A stretch of 64,000 bases of DNA. It comes from Paracoccus spongiarum (GTDB lineage: Bacteria; Pseudomonadota; Alphaproteobacteria; Rhodobacterales; Rhodobacteraceae). This document shows, piece by piece, positions 21,681 through 30,458 of the stretch. The DNA lies in assembly GCF_030732095.1 (NCBI RefSeq), contig NZ_JAVAMQ010000011.1, forward strand, positions 78,345-142,344, given 5' to 3'. The notes under the pieces were generated by a model, which worked only from the letters and a program-made list of their open reading frames with translations, was not told where the DNA came from and did no database searches. Position numbers and translations under genes: made by a program. Numbering within the stretch: position 1 is the stretch's first letter; each line of letters begins with the position of its first letter.

Positions 21681-22727
21681 ATGACACTGACCGTCACCGA
21701 TCTGAAGGCGCCCGAGGGGTTCGAGCGTCTGGTCCGCGCCGAGGACGCCGAGGCCGGGCTTCGGGCGCTGATCTGCATTCACTCGACGGTCCTGGGTCCG
21801 GCGGCGGGCGGCTGCCGGATGTGGGCCTATGGCGGCGAGGCCGAGGCAATCGAGGATGTCACCAGGCTGGCCCGCGGCATGACCTACAAGAACGCGATGG
21901 CGGGGCTTGGCCTTGGCGGCGGCAAGTCGGTGATCATCGGCGATGCGCGCCGCGACAAGACGCCGGCGATGATGCGCGCCTTCGGCCGCGCGGTCGAGGC
22001 GTTGGGGGGCCGCTACTACACCGCCGAGGATGTCGGCATCTCGCCCGAGGACATGGCCCATGCCGCACGCGAGACACGCTTTGCGGTCGGGCTGTCGGGC
22101 GCCTCGGGCGATCCCTCGCCCTGGACGGCCGAGGGGGTGTTCCGCTGTCTGCTGACCGGCGCCGCGCATGTCTTCGGCAGCGACGACCTGCGGGGCCGGC
22201 GGGTGCTGGTGCAGGGGCTCGGCCATGTCGGCATGGATCTGGCGCGCAAGCTGGCGGCGGCCGGCGCCGACCTGGTGGTGACCGACATCCACGCCGAGGC
22301 CCTGCGGATCGCCACGGCGGATCTGGGTGCTGCGGTCTGCGAGCCGGGCGCGGTCTTCGAGCAGCAGATGGATGTCTACGCGCCCTGCGCGCTGGGCGGG
22401 GTGATCACCGATGACAGCGCGGCGCGGCTTCGGGCGCGGCTGATCTGCGGGGCGGCCAACAACCAGCTTGCGACGCCGGCGCTGGCCCGCAGCCTCCGGG
22501 CGCGCGGCATCACCTACCTGCCCGACTACGTGGTCAATGCCGGCGGCATCATCAGCGTCGCCAGCGAGATCCACGGCAAGGACGACGCCTGGCGCCGCGC
22601 CCGGCTGGACGGGATCGCCGGGCGCGTGGCCGAGATGCTGGTCCGCGCCGGCGCCGAGGGCCGTTGCACCACCGACATCGCCGACGAGATGGTGGGGCGG
22701 ATGCTGCAGGGCCGCTCGGCCGCCTGA
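21681..22727 (+). CDS. Leu/Val/Phe (GLFV) amino-acid dehydrogenase, leucine dehydrogenase type
   Basis: 348 aa, the size of leucine dehydrogenases rather than glutamate dehydrogenases (about 450 aa). Key features: LGPAAGGCRMW, MTYKNAMAGLGLGGGKSV with both functional lysines, TAEDVGIS with the catalytic Asp, and the NAD-binding GLGHVGMDLARKLA. The usual reaction is reversible oxidative deamination of a branched-chain amino acid to its 2-oxo acid with NAD+. Valine and isoleucine degradation yields propionyl-CoA, linking it loosely to the pcc genes, although it is not in that operon. Amino-acid preference is not readable from sequence. Confidence 0.88.
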   Translation: MTLTVTDLKAPEGFERLVRAEDAEAGLRALICIHSTVLGPAAGGCRMWAYGGEAEAIEDVTRLARGMTYKNAMAGLGLGGGKSVIIGDARRDKTPAMMRAFGRAVEALGGRYYTAEDVGISPEDMAHAARETRFAVGLSGASGDPSPWTAEGVFRCLLTGAAHVFGSDDLRGRRVLVQGLGHVGMDLARKLAAAGADLVVTDIHAEALRIATADLGAAVCEPGAVFEQQMDVYAPCALGGVITDDSAARLRARLICGAANNQLATPALARSLRARGITYLPDYVVNAGGIISVASEIHGKDDAWRRARLDGIAGRVAEMLVRAGAEGRCTTDIADEMVGRMLQGRSAA

Positions 22728-22777
22728 TCCGCGCGACCGGACGCGGCCGCCGGAACGCAGCGCCGGCGGCGGGGCGC

Positions 22778-22819
22778 GGGGGCGCAGCCCCCAGCCGCGC
22801 GGACCCCTCGACGGGGTCC
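22778..22819. terminator. Double hairpin between convergent genes
   Basis: Two perfect stems: GGGGGC/GCCCCC (22778-22792, 3-base loop) and GGACCCC/GGGGTCC (22801-22819, loop TCGAC). They lie between the leucine-dehydrogenase-type gene and the EamA gene, which converge, and probably act as a bidirectional terminator. Confidence 0.55.
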
Positions 22820-22893
22820 AAGCGGCTTGCCTGCTGCCGCCCCGGACCGGCCCACCCCGAACCGGCCGCCGGGACAACGCGCCCGGCGCGCTG

Positions 22894-23868
22894 TCAGCCC
22901 GGCGGGATGGGCCCGCCCGGCGAGGCGGTGCGCGGGCGCCCGCGCAGCCGCGCCTCGCGCCACATCGCATAGCCGCCCGCCGCCGCGATGATCCCCGCGC
23001 CGGCCAGCGTCCAGCCGTCGGGCCGCTCGCCGAACACTGCCATCGCCAGCAGGATCGCGAAGATCAGCCGGGAGTAGCGGAACGGCGCGATCGCCCCGAT
23101 CTCGCCGATCCGCGTCGCGATGACCATCGCCAGATAGCCCCCCAGCCCGAAACCGACGCAGGCAAGCAGCATCGCCGCCTGCCTCGCATCGGGCATCATC
23201 ATGCGCTGGCCGCCCAGCAGCGCAAGCACCGCGCCCGCAAACGCCATCGCGCCAAAGGCCGATGCCGTCAGCATCCCCGACCCGATTCCGGGCGGCAAGC
23301 GGCGGGTGATGAGGTCGCGCGCCGCCAGCGCCAGCACCGCGATCAGCGCCAGCAGCGAGGCCGGCTGATAGGCGTCGGTCCCCGGCCGCACGATCAGCAG
23401 GACCCCCGCGAAGCCTGCCAGGATCGACAGCCAGCGCCGCCAGCCGACCGGCTCGGACAGGAACAGCGCCGCACCCAGCGTCATCAGCAGCGGCAGCGCC
23501 TGCAGGATGGCCGATGCGATGCTGAGATCGCCCGTGGCCAGCGCGGTGACGAAGCAGATCGCGCAGATCGCCTCGCACAGATTGCGCGCCAGCACCCCGC
23601 GATGCAGCAGGTCGCGCGGCCGCAGCCCGCCGCCGCGCAGCGCCACCCAACTGCCAAACACCACCATGCCGGCCAGCCCGACGATCATCAGCACCTGTCC
23701 GGTCGGCATCGCGCGCGACAGCAGCTTCAGCAGCGTGTCCTCGAAGGCAAAGCCGGCCATCCCCAGTGTCATCAGCAGCGCGGCGCGGGCATTCTGGCCG
23801 CCGCCGTCCGCGCCGGGGCCCGCCTGCAGGGGCCCCTGCGGACCCGCTCGCCCGATCGCCTTCGCCAT
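22894..23868 (-). CDS. EamA/DMT-superfamily permease
   Basis: 324 aa from the ATG at 23868. About ten hydrophobic segments are arranged as two EamA repeats; each half has the typical later-helix pattern (GDLSIASAILQALPLLMTLG, ALFLSEPVGWRRWLSILAGF and, in the second half, RIGEIGAIAPFRYSRLIFAI, AVFGERPDGWTLAGAGII). Members export or import metabolites, but the substrate cannot be deduced. The gene is divergent from the small metal-binding protein gene. The start chosen gives a short cytoplasmic N-terminus before the first helix. Confidence 0.88.
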   Translation of the reverse strand: MAKAIGRAGPQGPLQAGPGADGGGQNARAALLMTLGMAGFAFEDTLLKLLSRAMPTGQVLMIVGLAGMVVFGSWVALRGGGLRPRDLLHRGVLARNLCEAICAICFVTALATGDLSIASAILQALPLLMTLGAALFLSEPVGWRRWLSILAGFAGVLLIVRPGTDAYQPASLLALIAVLALAARDLITRRLPPGIGSGMLTASAFGAMAFAGAVLALLGGQRMMMPDARQAAMLLACVGFGLGGYLAMVIATRIGEIGAIAPFRYSRLIFAILLAMAVFGERPDGWTLAGAGIIAAAGGYAMWREARLRGRPRTASPGGPIPPG

Positions 23869-23956
23869 CTCCGTCCTCCTGCGGCCTGTGGTCGCGGCTT
23901 GCCGCAGCGCCGAACCGAGACCAGAATGCGCGCCGGTTGTCAAATCAGAGGCTGAC

Positions 23957-24142
23957 ATGATCCTGTCCGTTCCCGACATGAGCTGTGCCCATTGCAAGGC
24001 CGCGATCGAGGCCGCGTTGGGCCGCGCCGGTGGCCGCGCCGAGGTCGATCTGGCCGCGCGCACCGTCAGCGTCACCGGCCTCGACCGCCCGGCGGCCGAG
24101 GCCGCCATCCGCGCTGCCGGCTACGCGCCCGGCCCCGCCTGA
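23957..24142 (+). CDS. Heavy-metal-associated (CopZ-like) mini-protein
   Basis: 61 aa from the ATG at 23957. The protein is a single HMA domain with the metal-binding loop MSCAHCKAAIE (MxCxxC) near residue 9, and a beta-alpha-beta pattern ending in AIRAAGYAPG. Such stand-alone domains bind Cu(I) and pass it to P-type ATPases or regulators. No copper ATPase or CueR gene lies nearby, so the partner is unknown. The upstream in-frame stretch overlaps the EamA gene and is not part of the protein. Confidence 0.85.
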   Translation: MILSVPDMSCAHCKAAIEAALGRAGGRAEVDLAARTVSVTGLDRPAAEAAIRAAGYAPGPA

Positions 24143-24175
24143 CGCAGTCGCATCGCCCCGAACACGCGGCTGTGA

Positions 24176-24204
24176 TTGAGCGGGACTGACCCTTTTGCTA
24201 TATG
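24176..24204 (+). promoter_or_regulatory. Candidate sigma-70-type promoter
   Basis: TTGAGC (24176-24181), a 17-base spacer and TATATG (24199-24204). This is a good match for a housekeeping promoter in very GC-rich DNA. It would start transcription near 24211, about 80 bases before the secreted protein gene, and drive that gene plus the sirtuin. Confidence 0.55.
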
Positions 24205-24289
24205 CTGTTTGCATGAAGGGTCTTCGAGACCGGTCGAACCGGCGTGCCCTCGATGAGGATAGGACAAGAAACCCGAGGAGACAGTCCCC

Positions 24290-24592
24290 ATGCTGAACCG
24301 CATCATCGTCGCGGCGGCGGCCATCGCGATGACCGCACCGCTGGCCATGGCCGGCCCCATCGACAGCGCCTGCGTGCGATCCGATCGCGCGCGCGGCAAT
24401 TCGCCGCTGTGCGGCTGCATCCAGCGCGTCGCCGACCAGACCCTGTCGCGATCCGACCAGCGCCGCGCCGCCGCCTTCTTCAAGGACCCGCATCACGCCC
24501 AAGAGGTGCGGATGTCCAAGAGTGACGCCGACAACGCCTTCTGGGCGCGCTACAAGAACTTTGCCTCGGCAGCCGAGGCTTACTGCCGCTGA
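24290..24592 (+). CDS. Small secreted Cys-containing protein
   Basis: 100 aa. The ATG follows a GAGGAG site. The signal peptide (NRIIVAAAAIAMTAPLAMAG) ends in AMA-G. The mature protein has four Cys (ACVRSD, LCGCIQ, AYCR) that could pair in the periplasm, and a polar helical rest (NAFWARYKNFASAAEAYC). I know no assigned function. It is 5 bases upstream of the sirtuin gene, so the two are probably co-transcribed. Confidence 0.72.
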   Translation: MLNRIIVAAAAIAMTAPLAMAGPIDSACVRSDRARGNSPLCGCIQRVADQTLSRSDQRRAAAFFKDPHHAQEVRMSKSDADNAFWARYKNFASAAEAYCR

Positions 24593-24597
24593 CGCCG

Positions 24598-25281
24598 ATG
24601 CGGATCGTGGCGCTGACCGGGGCGGGCATTTCAGCCGAAAGCGGGCTTGCCACCTTCCGCGCCAGCGAGGGGCTGTGGGAACGGCATCGCATCGAGGACG
24701 TCGCCACGCCCGAGGCCTTCGCCCGCGATCCGGCCCTGGTGCATCGGTTCTACAACGCCCGGCGCGACAAGGCGGCGGCGGCACGGCCCAACGCCGCGCA
24801 TCTGGCGCTGGCGCGGCTTGCCGAGAGCCACGACCTGACGCTTGTCACCCAGAATGTCGACGACCTGCATGAACGCGCCGGCAGCCCCGGGGTGATCCAC
24901 ATGCATGGCCGGCTGGCCGGGGCGCTCTGCGCGGCCTGCGGCCATCGCTGGCCGGCACCCGCCCGGATGCAGCCGCAGGATCCCTGCCCGCATTGCGCCG
25001 CGCCCGCCACCCGCCCCGATATCGTCTGGTTCGGCGAGATGCCCTATCGGCTGGACCGCATCTGGGCCGCGCTCGAGGCCTGCGACCTCTTCGCGGCGAT
25101 CGGCACCTCGGGCAATGTCCATCCCGCCGCCGGATTTGCCCGGCATGCCGCGCGGCACGGCGCCGAATGCGTCGAGCTGAACCTCGAGGCCAGCCGCAAC
25201 GCCGATGATTTCGACCGCCGCATCCTCGGCCCAGCCTCGCGCACCGTGCCCGACTGGGTCGCCGCCCTGACCGCGCGCTGA
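24598..25281 (+). CDS. cobB: NAD-dependent protein deacylase (sirtuin, CobB type)
   Basis: 227 aa. Sirtuin signatures in order: ALTGAGISAESGLATFR, LVTQNVDDLHERAG, the catalytic His in VIHMHGRL, zinc Cys pairs CAAC and CPHC, DIVWFGEMPY and IGTSGNVHPAAGF. The segment FYNARR supplies the Y-x-x-R pair that in SIRT5 and CobB recognises acidic acyl groups, so desuccinylase/demalonylase activity is likely in addition to deacetylation. It acts in the cytoplasm and consumes NAD+. It shares a transcript with the small secreted protein gene. Confidence 0.93.
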   Translation: MRIVALTGAGISAESGLATFRASEGLWERHRIEDVATPEAFARDPALVHRFYNARRDKAAAARPNAAHLALARLAESHDLTLVTQNVDDLHERAGSPGVIHMHGRLAGALCAACGHRWPAPARMQPQDPCPHCAAPATRPDIVWFGEMPYRLDRIWAALEACDLFAAIGTSGNVHPAAGFARHAARHGAECVELNLEASRNADDFDRRILGPASRTVPDWVAALTAR

Positions 25282-25373
25282 GGCGTGCGCCCGGCGCCGC
25301 GCCGCGGGCTTTCACGCCGGTTTCATGCTAGCATCGGATCATCCCGCCAGATCGCGATTGCACGAGGCCGACG

Positions 25374-26480
25374 ATGAAACTTGCCGTCTGGAACATGGAA
25401 TGGCTGAACGACATGGTGACCACCGATGCCGACGGGCAACCGGTGCTGAAGCCGGGCGACGTCCGCGTGCGCGGCCCCAAGCCTCCCTGGCAATCCGAAA
25501 ACCCGACCGTCGCACAGCGCTCGGCGCTGATCGCGGAGGGGCTGGCCGACCTGGACGCCGATCTGGTGGTGGTGGTCGAGGGGCCGAACATGGGCGGCGA
25601 ATTGCAGGCGATCTTCGACGCGCTGGCGCCGGGCGACTGGCTGTGCCACGTCCAGCGGTCGCGCTATCTGTCGCGGCCGGGCGCGGGCGGCCGCAGGCTG
25701 GGATCGTCGCAATGCGTCGGGCTTGCGCTGCGCATCGACCGTGGCGCCTTCGCCGTTCCGCCGGCGATCGTCTGGGACAGCGAGGAGCCCGCCTCCGGCG
25801 CGGTCTTCGACGCCTCCGAGCCGTTCTTCCTGGATGTCGAGGAAAACGGCATCTTCGAATGGTTCCGCTACGAGCGCCGGCCGCTCTATGCCGAGATCCG
25901 CCCCGCCGCGGGCCGCCCGTTCCGCATCCTCGGGCTGCACCTGAAGTCCAAGGGCATCTTCGCGGCCTATGAATGGTCGAAATGGTGGCAGCTGGCCGAT
26001 GCCAACCGCCGCCGCCTGCTGGCCCAGTGCCGGCACCTGCGCACGCATTTCCTCGACCGCTACCTGACCGAGGCCGGGACGGCCGGGATCCCGCTGGTGG
26101 TCTGCGGCGACATCAATGACGGGCCGGGCTTCGACACCTCGGAAATGCGGCTGCTGGCCTCGGGGGTCGAGACGGTGATGGGCACCGTCTGGCGCCCCCG
26201 ACTGAGCCTCGGCAATGCGCTGTTCGACGGGCTGTCGCCCGCCGATCAGGAGGCGCTGAACTTCGAGGACCTGGGCACGACGCGATTTCCCGACCCGATC
26301 TTCAACGACGTGCATCACCGGGTCTGGATCGACCACATCCTCTACAGCCGCAACGCGCCGCAGGGCTGGGTCCGCGAGGCGCGGATCCCGCGCGAGACCG
26401 CGGGCGGCACCGAATACTGGAAGATCAGTGACCATTTCCCGGTCACCGCGCTGATCGACCTGCCGCCGGCCACGGCCTGA
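25374..26480 (+). CDS. Endonuclease/exonuclease/phosphatase (EEP) fold protein
   Basis: 368 aa, no signal peptide. EEP-fold landmarks: N-terminal KLAVWNMEWLND, VVVVEGPN near residue 64 (metal-binding Glu), LGLHLKSKG, VVCGDINDGPG (catalytic Asp/Asn), and IDHILYSRN with SDHFPVTAL at the end. The family includes nucleases, inositol phosphatases and sphingomyelinases; the sequence does not decide between them. It is a stand-alone gene just upstream of the cobalamin riboswitch. Confidence 0.85.
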   Translation: MKLAVWNMEWLNDMVTTDADGQPVLKPGDVRVRGPKPPWQSENPTVAQRSALIAEGLADLDADLVVVVEGPNMGGELQAIFDALAPGDWLCHVQRSRYLSRPGAGGRRLGSSQCVGLALRIDRGAFAVPPAIVWDSEEPASGAVFDASEPFFLDVEENGIFEWFRYERRPLYAEIRPAAGRPFRILGLHLKSKGIFAAYEWSKWWQLADANRRRLLAQCRHLRTHFLDRYLTEAGTAGIPLVVCGDINDGPGFDTSEMRLLASGVETVMGTVWRPRLSLGNALFDGLSPADQEALNFEDLGTTRFPDPIFNDVHHRVWIDHILYSRNAPQGWVREARIPRETAGGTEYWKISDHFPVTALIDLPPATA

Positions 26481-26526
26481 GGGCCTTTGGGCTTGCGCGA
26501 ATCCGGCAGACGGGCTAGGCCCGCCC

Positions 26527-26693
26527 TGCCTCGGTTCCGGGCCATGCCCGGTGAAAAGGGAACGCGGTGCGATTCCGCGACTGCCCCCGCAACTGTCAGC
26601 GGCGAGCGAGGCCGGAGAATGCCACTGTCCGCACCCTGCGCGGATGGGAAGGTCCGGCCAAGCCTTGACCCGCGAAGTCAGGAGACCTGCCGA
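26527..26693 (+). promoter_or_regulatory. Cobalamin (B12) riboswitch
   Basis: Ordered family blocks are visible: GGTGAAAAGGGAA (26540-26552), ACTGCCCCCGCAACTGT (B12 box region, 26580-26596), GCCACTG (26620-26626), GGGAAGGT (26646-26653) and AAGTCAGGAGACCTGCC (26674-26690). This is the standard adenosylcobalamin-type aptamer. It precedes btuB by about 140 bases, so B12 excess should shut off the btuB-F-C-D operon. A weak promoter (TTGCGC at 26493, 17-base spacer, TAGGCC) could start the leader. Confidence 0.95.
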
Positions 26694-26834
26694 AGGCCGT
26701 CACCCTGAGGGCATGCGAGGGGCATGCGCGAAGCGGATCTTCCGTCGTGGTGGTGTCCCCTGTCCGGCGCAGCCCTGCTGCCCGGATCAACCGCGTCCCA
26801 TGCCGCCCGCCCGCGGCCGGAAGGATCCCGACCG

Positions 26835-28655
26835 ATGAACCGCCCCGCCCTGCTGATTGCCGCCGCCCTGCCCGCCAGCCTCGCGCTGGCCCTGCCCGCC
26901 CGGGCCCTGCAACCCTATGTCCTGCCCGAGATCACGCTCAGCGCCTATCAGACCGAGGCCGAACTGGGCCGCACCGGCGCCACCGTCGAGGTCGTCACCC
27001 GCGAGGATCTGGAGGCCGAGGGCAGCGCCCGGCTGGTGGACTACCTGACCACCCTGCCCGGCATCTCGGCCACCGCCAATGGCGGTTTCGGAACCCAGGC
27101 CACGCTGAGGCTGCGCGGGTTGGCCGGGCAGTATGTCAAGGTGCTGGTCGACGGCATCGACGTGTCGGATCCCTCCTCGACGCAGATCCGGCTTGATCCC
27201 GGCGCGCTGATGACCGGGGACATCGCCCGCATCGAGGTGCTGAAGGGGCCGCAATCGGCGCTGTACGGATCAGAGGCGATCGGCGGCGTGATCTCGATCA
27301 CCACGCTGCAGGCCGACGAGCCGGGCACCCGGCAGCGCGCGGCGCTGGAATATGGCAGCCACGCGACCAGCCGCGCGGCCTACAGCGTCACCACCGCCGG
27401 CCAGCGCCACGGGCTGGCGCTGACCCTGCAACAGCTGGACACCGACGGCTTCTCGGTGGCCGACGAGGCAGATGGCAACACCGAGGCCGACGCCGCCCGC
27501 GCCCGGCGGGCCACCCTGTCGGGCCGGGTCGACCTGACCGACAGCCTCAGCCTTGGCGCCGCGGGCTTCTGGCAACAGACCGAGGCCGAGACCGATGGCG
27601 ACTTCCCGGTGCTGGAGGACGGCGCCGACGCCAGCAACGCGATCACCCGCGGGCTGCGGCTGTTTGCCGAACATGACGCGGGCGGGCTGCGCAGCCTCCT
27701 GTCGATCCAGCGCAGCAGCATCGCCCGGCGCGAGATCTATGATGGCGTGACCTATCCCTATGACGGCATCCGGACCGAGGCGGAGTACATGGGCTCGACC
27801 GACCTGGGCACGCGAACGGTGCTGGCCTGGGGCGGCACCCACAGCCGCGAGGAGTTCGACGGTGACGGCACCACTGCCGGCTTCATCACCAATTCGGTCT
27901 TTGCCGAGGCGCGCTATGCGGCCAGCCCCGCGCTGGACCTGGCCTTGTCGCTGCGTCACGACAACAATTCGCAATTCGGCGGCAAGAACACCGCCCGGGT
28001 CGCGCTGGCCTGGCAGCCCGACGACCGCTGGACGCTGCGGGCGCAATGGGGAACCGGCTACCGCGCGCCCTCGCCCTACGAGCTTTATGGCGCATGGGTC
28101 GGCGTGCCCACGCTGCAGCCGGAAACCGCGCGGGGCGGCGAGATCGGCGTCGAATATGCCCTCGGCGCGGACAGCTTGATCCGCGCCACCGTCTTTCACA
28201 CCGTGGTCACCGACCTGATCGACTATTCCTTCGACAGCTTCACCTATGCCCAGATCCCCGGCGACACGCGCAGCCGCGGGATCGAGTTGTCCGGCCGGAC
28301 GCCGCTGGGCGCGGGGCTGGAGCTGTCGGGCAACTACACCTGGACCGACAGCGAACGCCCGGACGGGCTGCCGCTGGAGAGGGTGCCCGAACATGTGCTG
28401 AACCTGCGCCTTGACGCGCCGGTTGGCGCAAAGGCCCGCCTGGGTCTTGGCCTGACCCATGTGGCAGGCACGACCGACCGCGACGCGCCGCTGCCCGACT
28501 ACACGCTGGTCGATGCTTCGGCCGAATACGCCCTGACCGACCGCGCCACCGGCTATCTGCGCATCGAGAACCTGCTGGACGAGGATTACCAGGTGCTGCG
28601 CGGCTATGGCACCTCGGGACGCGCGGTCTTTGCGGGGGTCCGTGCGGAGTTCTGA
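26835..28655 (+). CDS. btuB: TonB-dependent vitamin B12 receptor BtuB
   Basis: 606 aa from the ATG at 26835 with a signal peptide ending in PARA-L. The plug domain is seen as TVEVVTREDLEAEG, LPGISATANGGFG, VLVDGIDVSDPSS and IARIEVLKGPQSALYGSEA. It is followed by a beta-barrel ending in a C-terminal aromatic (VRAEF). It imports cobalamin across the outer membrane using TonB energy. The riboswitch directly upstream and btuFCD downstream make the substrate assignment firm. Confidence 0.93.
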   Translation: MNRPALLIAAALPASLALALPARALQPYVLPEITLSAYQTEAELGRTGATVEVVTREDLEAEGSARLVDYLTTLPGISATANGGFGTQATLRLRGLAGQYVKVLVDGIDVSDPSSTQIRLDPGALMTGDIARIEVLKGPQSALYGSEAIGGVISITTLQADEPGTRQRAALEYGSHATSRAAYSVTTAGQRHGLALTLQQLDTDGFSVADEADGNTEADAARARRATLSGRVDLTDSLSLGAAGFWQQTEAETDGDFPVLEDGADASNAITRGLRLFAEHDAGGLRSLLSIQRSSIARREIYDGVTYPYDGIRTEAEYMGSTDLGTRTVLAWGGTHSREEFDGDGTTAGFITNSVFAEARYAASPALDLALSLRHDNNSQFGGKNTARVALAWQPDDRWTLRAQWGTGYRAPSPYELYGAWVGVPTLQPETARGGEIGVEYALGADSLIRATVFHTVVTDLIDYSFDSFTYAQIPGDTRSRGIELSGRTPLGAGLELSGNYTWTDSERPDGLPLERVPEHVLNLRLDAPVGAKARLGLGLTHVAGTTDRDAPLPDYTLVDASAEYALTDRATGYLRIENLLDEDYQVLRGYGTSGRAVFAGVRAEF

Positions 28656-29475
28656 GCGCCTTCGACGCAGGCTGGCGGCGGTGCTGCTTGGCGCGGCCAT
28701 GCTGGCCGGCCCGGCGCTTGCAGAGGCACCACCGCAGGGCGCCGCGACACCGCGCCGCGTGGTGTCGATGAACCTCTGCACCGACCAGATCGCAATGCTG
28801 CTGGCCGCGCCCGGCCAGCTTGTCTCGGTCAGCGACCTGGCCCGCAACCCGCGCATGTCCGCGATGGCCGACGAGGCGCGGGGTTTTGCCGCCAATCACG
28901 GTCGGGCCGAGGAAATCTACCTGCTGCGCCCCGACCTGGTCATTGCGGGCGCCTTTGCATCGGGGCCGACCGTGGCGCTGCTGCGGCGCCTCGGCCTGCG
29001 CGTCGAGGTGCTGGAACCCGCCGAAAGCATCGCGGCGATCCGGGCCGAGATTGTCCATGTGGGCGCCTTGCTGGGCCGCCACGAGGCGGCGGCCGACCTG
29101 CTGGCGCGGTTCGACCGGGGCGTGGCGCGCAGCGCGCGGCGCGAGGATCGCGGCCGGGCGGCGCTGTACTACGCCAACGGCTTCACCTCGGGCCGCGACA
29201 CCCTGGCCGGCGAGATCCTGGCGCAGGCCGGCTATCGCAACATCGCGGCCGACTACGGCATCGCCACGACCACGCATCTGCCGATGGAACTGCTGGTGAT
29301 GGCGCAGCCCGACCGGCTGATCACCGGCGCCAGATGGCCCGGCCAGTCGCGCGGCGAGGCGCTGCTGGAGCATCCGGCGCTGGCCCGCGCGGCACCGCGC
29401 CTCGCCGAGGTCACGGACCGCGACTGGGTCTGCGGCACCCCCTTCATCCTGCGCGCCATCGAGGCGCTGCGATGA
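28642..29475 (+). CDS. btuF: Periplasmic cobalamin-binding protein BtuF
   Basis: About 277 aa with a GTG start at 28642, overlapping the btuB end by 14 bases; an ATG at 28606 in the same frame is an alternative. A basic N-terminus and hydrophobic run (RRRLAAVLLGAAMLAGPALA) form a signal peptide. The class III ABC binding-protein pattern follows: VVSMNLCTDQIAMLLA, LLRPDLVIAGAF, and the C-terminal end with FILRAIEAL. It delivers B12 to BtuCD. The next gene overlaps by ATGA. Confidence 0.87.
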   Translation: MRSSERLRRRLAAVLLGAAMLAGPALAEAPPQGAATPRRVVSMNLCTDQIAMLLAAPGQLVSVSDLARNPRMSAMADEARGFAANHGRAEEIYLLRPDLVIAGAFASGPTVALLRRLGLRVEVLEPAESIAAIRAEIVHVGALLGRHEAAADLLARFDRGVARSARREDRGRAALYYANGFTSGRDTLAGEILAQAGYRNIAADYGIATTTHLPMELLVMAQPDRLITGARWPGQSRGEALLEHPALARAAPRLAEVTDRDWVCGTPFILRAIEALR

Positions 29476-30458
29476 GGGCCCTGTTCGCCGGGCTGGGGCT
29501 GCTGGTGGCGGCGCTGTGGCTGGCCTCGCTGCTGACCGGCCCGGCCGGGATCGCGCCGGCCGAGGCGATCGCCGCGCTGGTCCGTGGCGGCGAGGGTCCG
29601 GTGCCCATCGTGATGACCGAGATCCGCCTGCCCCGCGCGCTGCTGGGTCTGGCGGTCGGGGCCGGGCTGGGGCTGTCCGGCGCGGCGATGCAGGGATATC
29701 TGCGCAACCCGCTGGCCGAACCGGGGCTGATCGGCGTCTCGGGCATGGCGGCGCTTGGCGCGGTCATCGCGATACAGACCGGCCTGGCGCTGAGCGCGCC
29801 GCTGGCCCTGCCGGTCGCGGCCCTGACCGGCGCGGCGCTGGGGGTGGGGCTGCTGGTCGCGCTGGCCGGCCCGCGCGGCGGGTCGGTGACGCTGATCCTT
29901 GCCGGCGTCGCGATCTCGGCGCTGGCGGGGGCCGGCACGGCGCTGGTGCTGAACCTGTCGCCAAACCCCTATGCCGCCAACGAGATCGTCTTCTGGCTGA
30001 TGGGATCGCTGGCCGATCGGTCGATGCAGCATCTGTGGCTGGCGCTGCCGCCGATGCTGTCGGGCGCGGCGCTGATCGTCAGCGCCGGGCGCGGGCTGGA
30101 CGCGCTGACGCTTGGCGAGGGTGCGGCGGCCGCGATGGGCGTCTCGCCCGCCGGGCTGCGCTGGCGGCTGGTGGCAGGCGTGGCGCTGATCGTCGGGCCG
30201 GCGACGGCGGTTGCCGGAGCCATCGGCTTTGTCGGACTGGTCGTGCCGCACCTCCTGCGGTCCCGGGTCGGCGCGCGCCCCTCGGCGCTGCTGCCTGCGG
30301 CGGCGATGGGCGGGGCGGCGCTGTTGCTGGCGGCCGACATCGCGGTGCGGCTGATCCTGCCCGAGCGCGACCTGAAGCTGGGCGTGCTGACCGCCATCGT
30401 GGGGGCGCCACTGTTCCTGCACCTGATCTGGAAGACCCGCAGCGGGGGCCGGGTATGA
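29472..30458 (+). CDS. btuC: Vitamin B12 ABC transporter permease BtuC
   Basis: 328 aa from the ATG at 29472, overlapping btuF by 4 bases. About ten transmembrane segments and FecCD-family landmarks: EIRLPRALLGLAVGAGLGLS, AMQGYLRNPLAEPGLIGVS, FWLMGSLADR, GFVGLVVPHLLR. It forms the inner-membrane channel for cobalamin with BtuD. The tandem ATGA overlaps with btuF and btuD indicate strict co-translation. Confidence 0.92.
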   Translation: MRALFAGLGLLVAALWLASLLTGPAGIAPAEAIAALVRGGEGPVPIVMTEIRLPRALLGLAVGAGLGLSGAAMQGYLRNPLAEPGLIGVSGMAALGAVIAIQTGLALSAPLALPVAALTGAALGVGLLVALAGPRGGSVTLILAGVAISALAGAGTALVLNLSPNPYAANEIVFWLMGSLADRSMQHLWLALPPMLSGAALIVSAGRGLDALTLGEGAAAAMGVSPAGLRWRLVAGVALIVGPATAVAGAIGFVGLVVPHLLRSRVGARPSALLPAAAMGGAALLLAADIAVRLILPERDLKLGVLTAIVGAPLFLHLIWKTRSGGRV

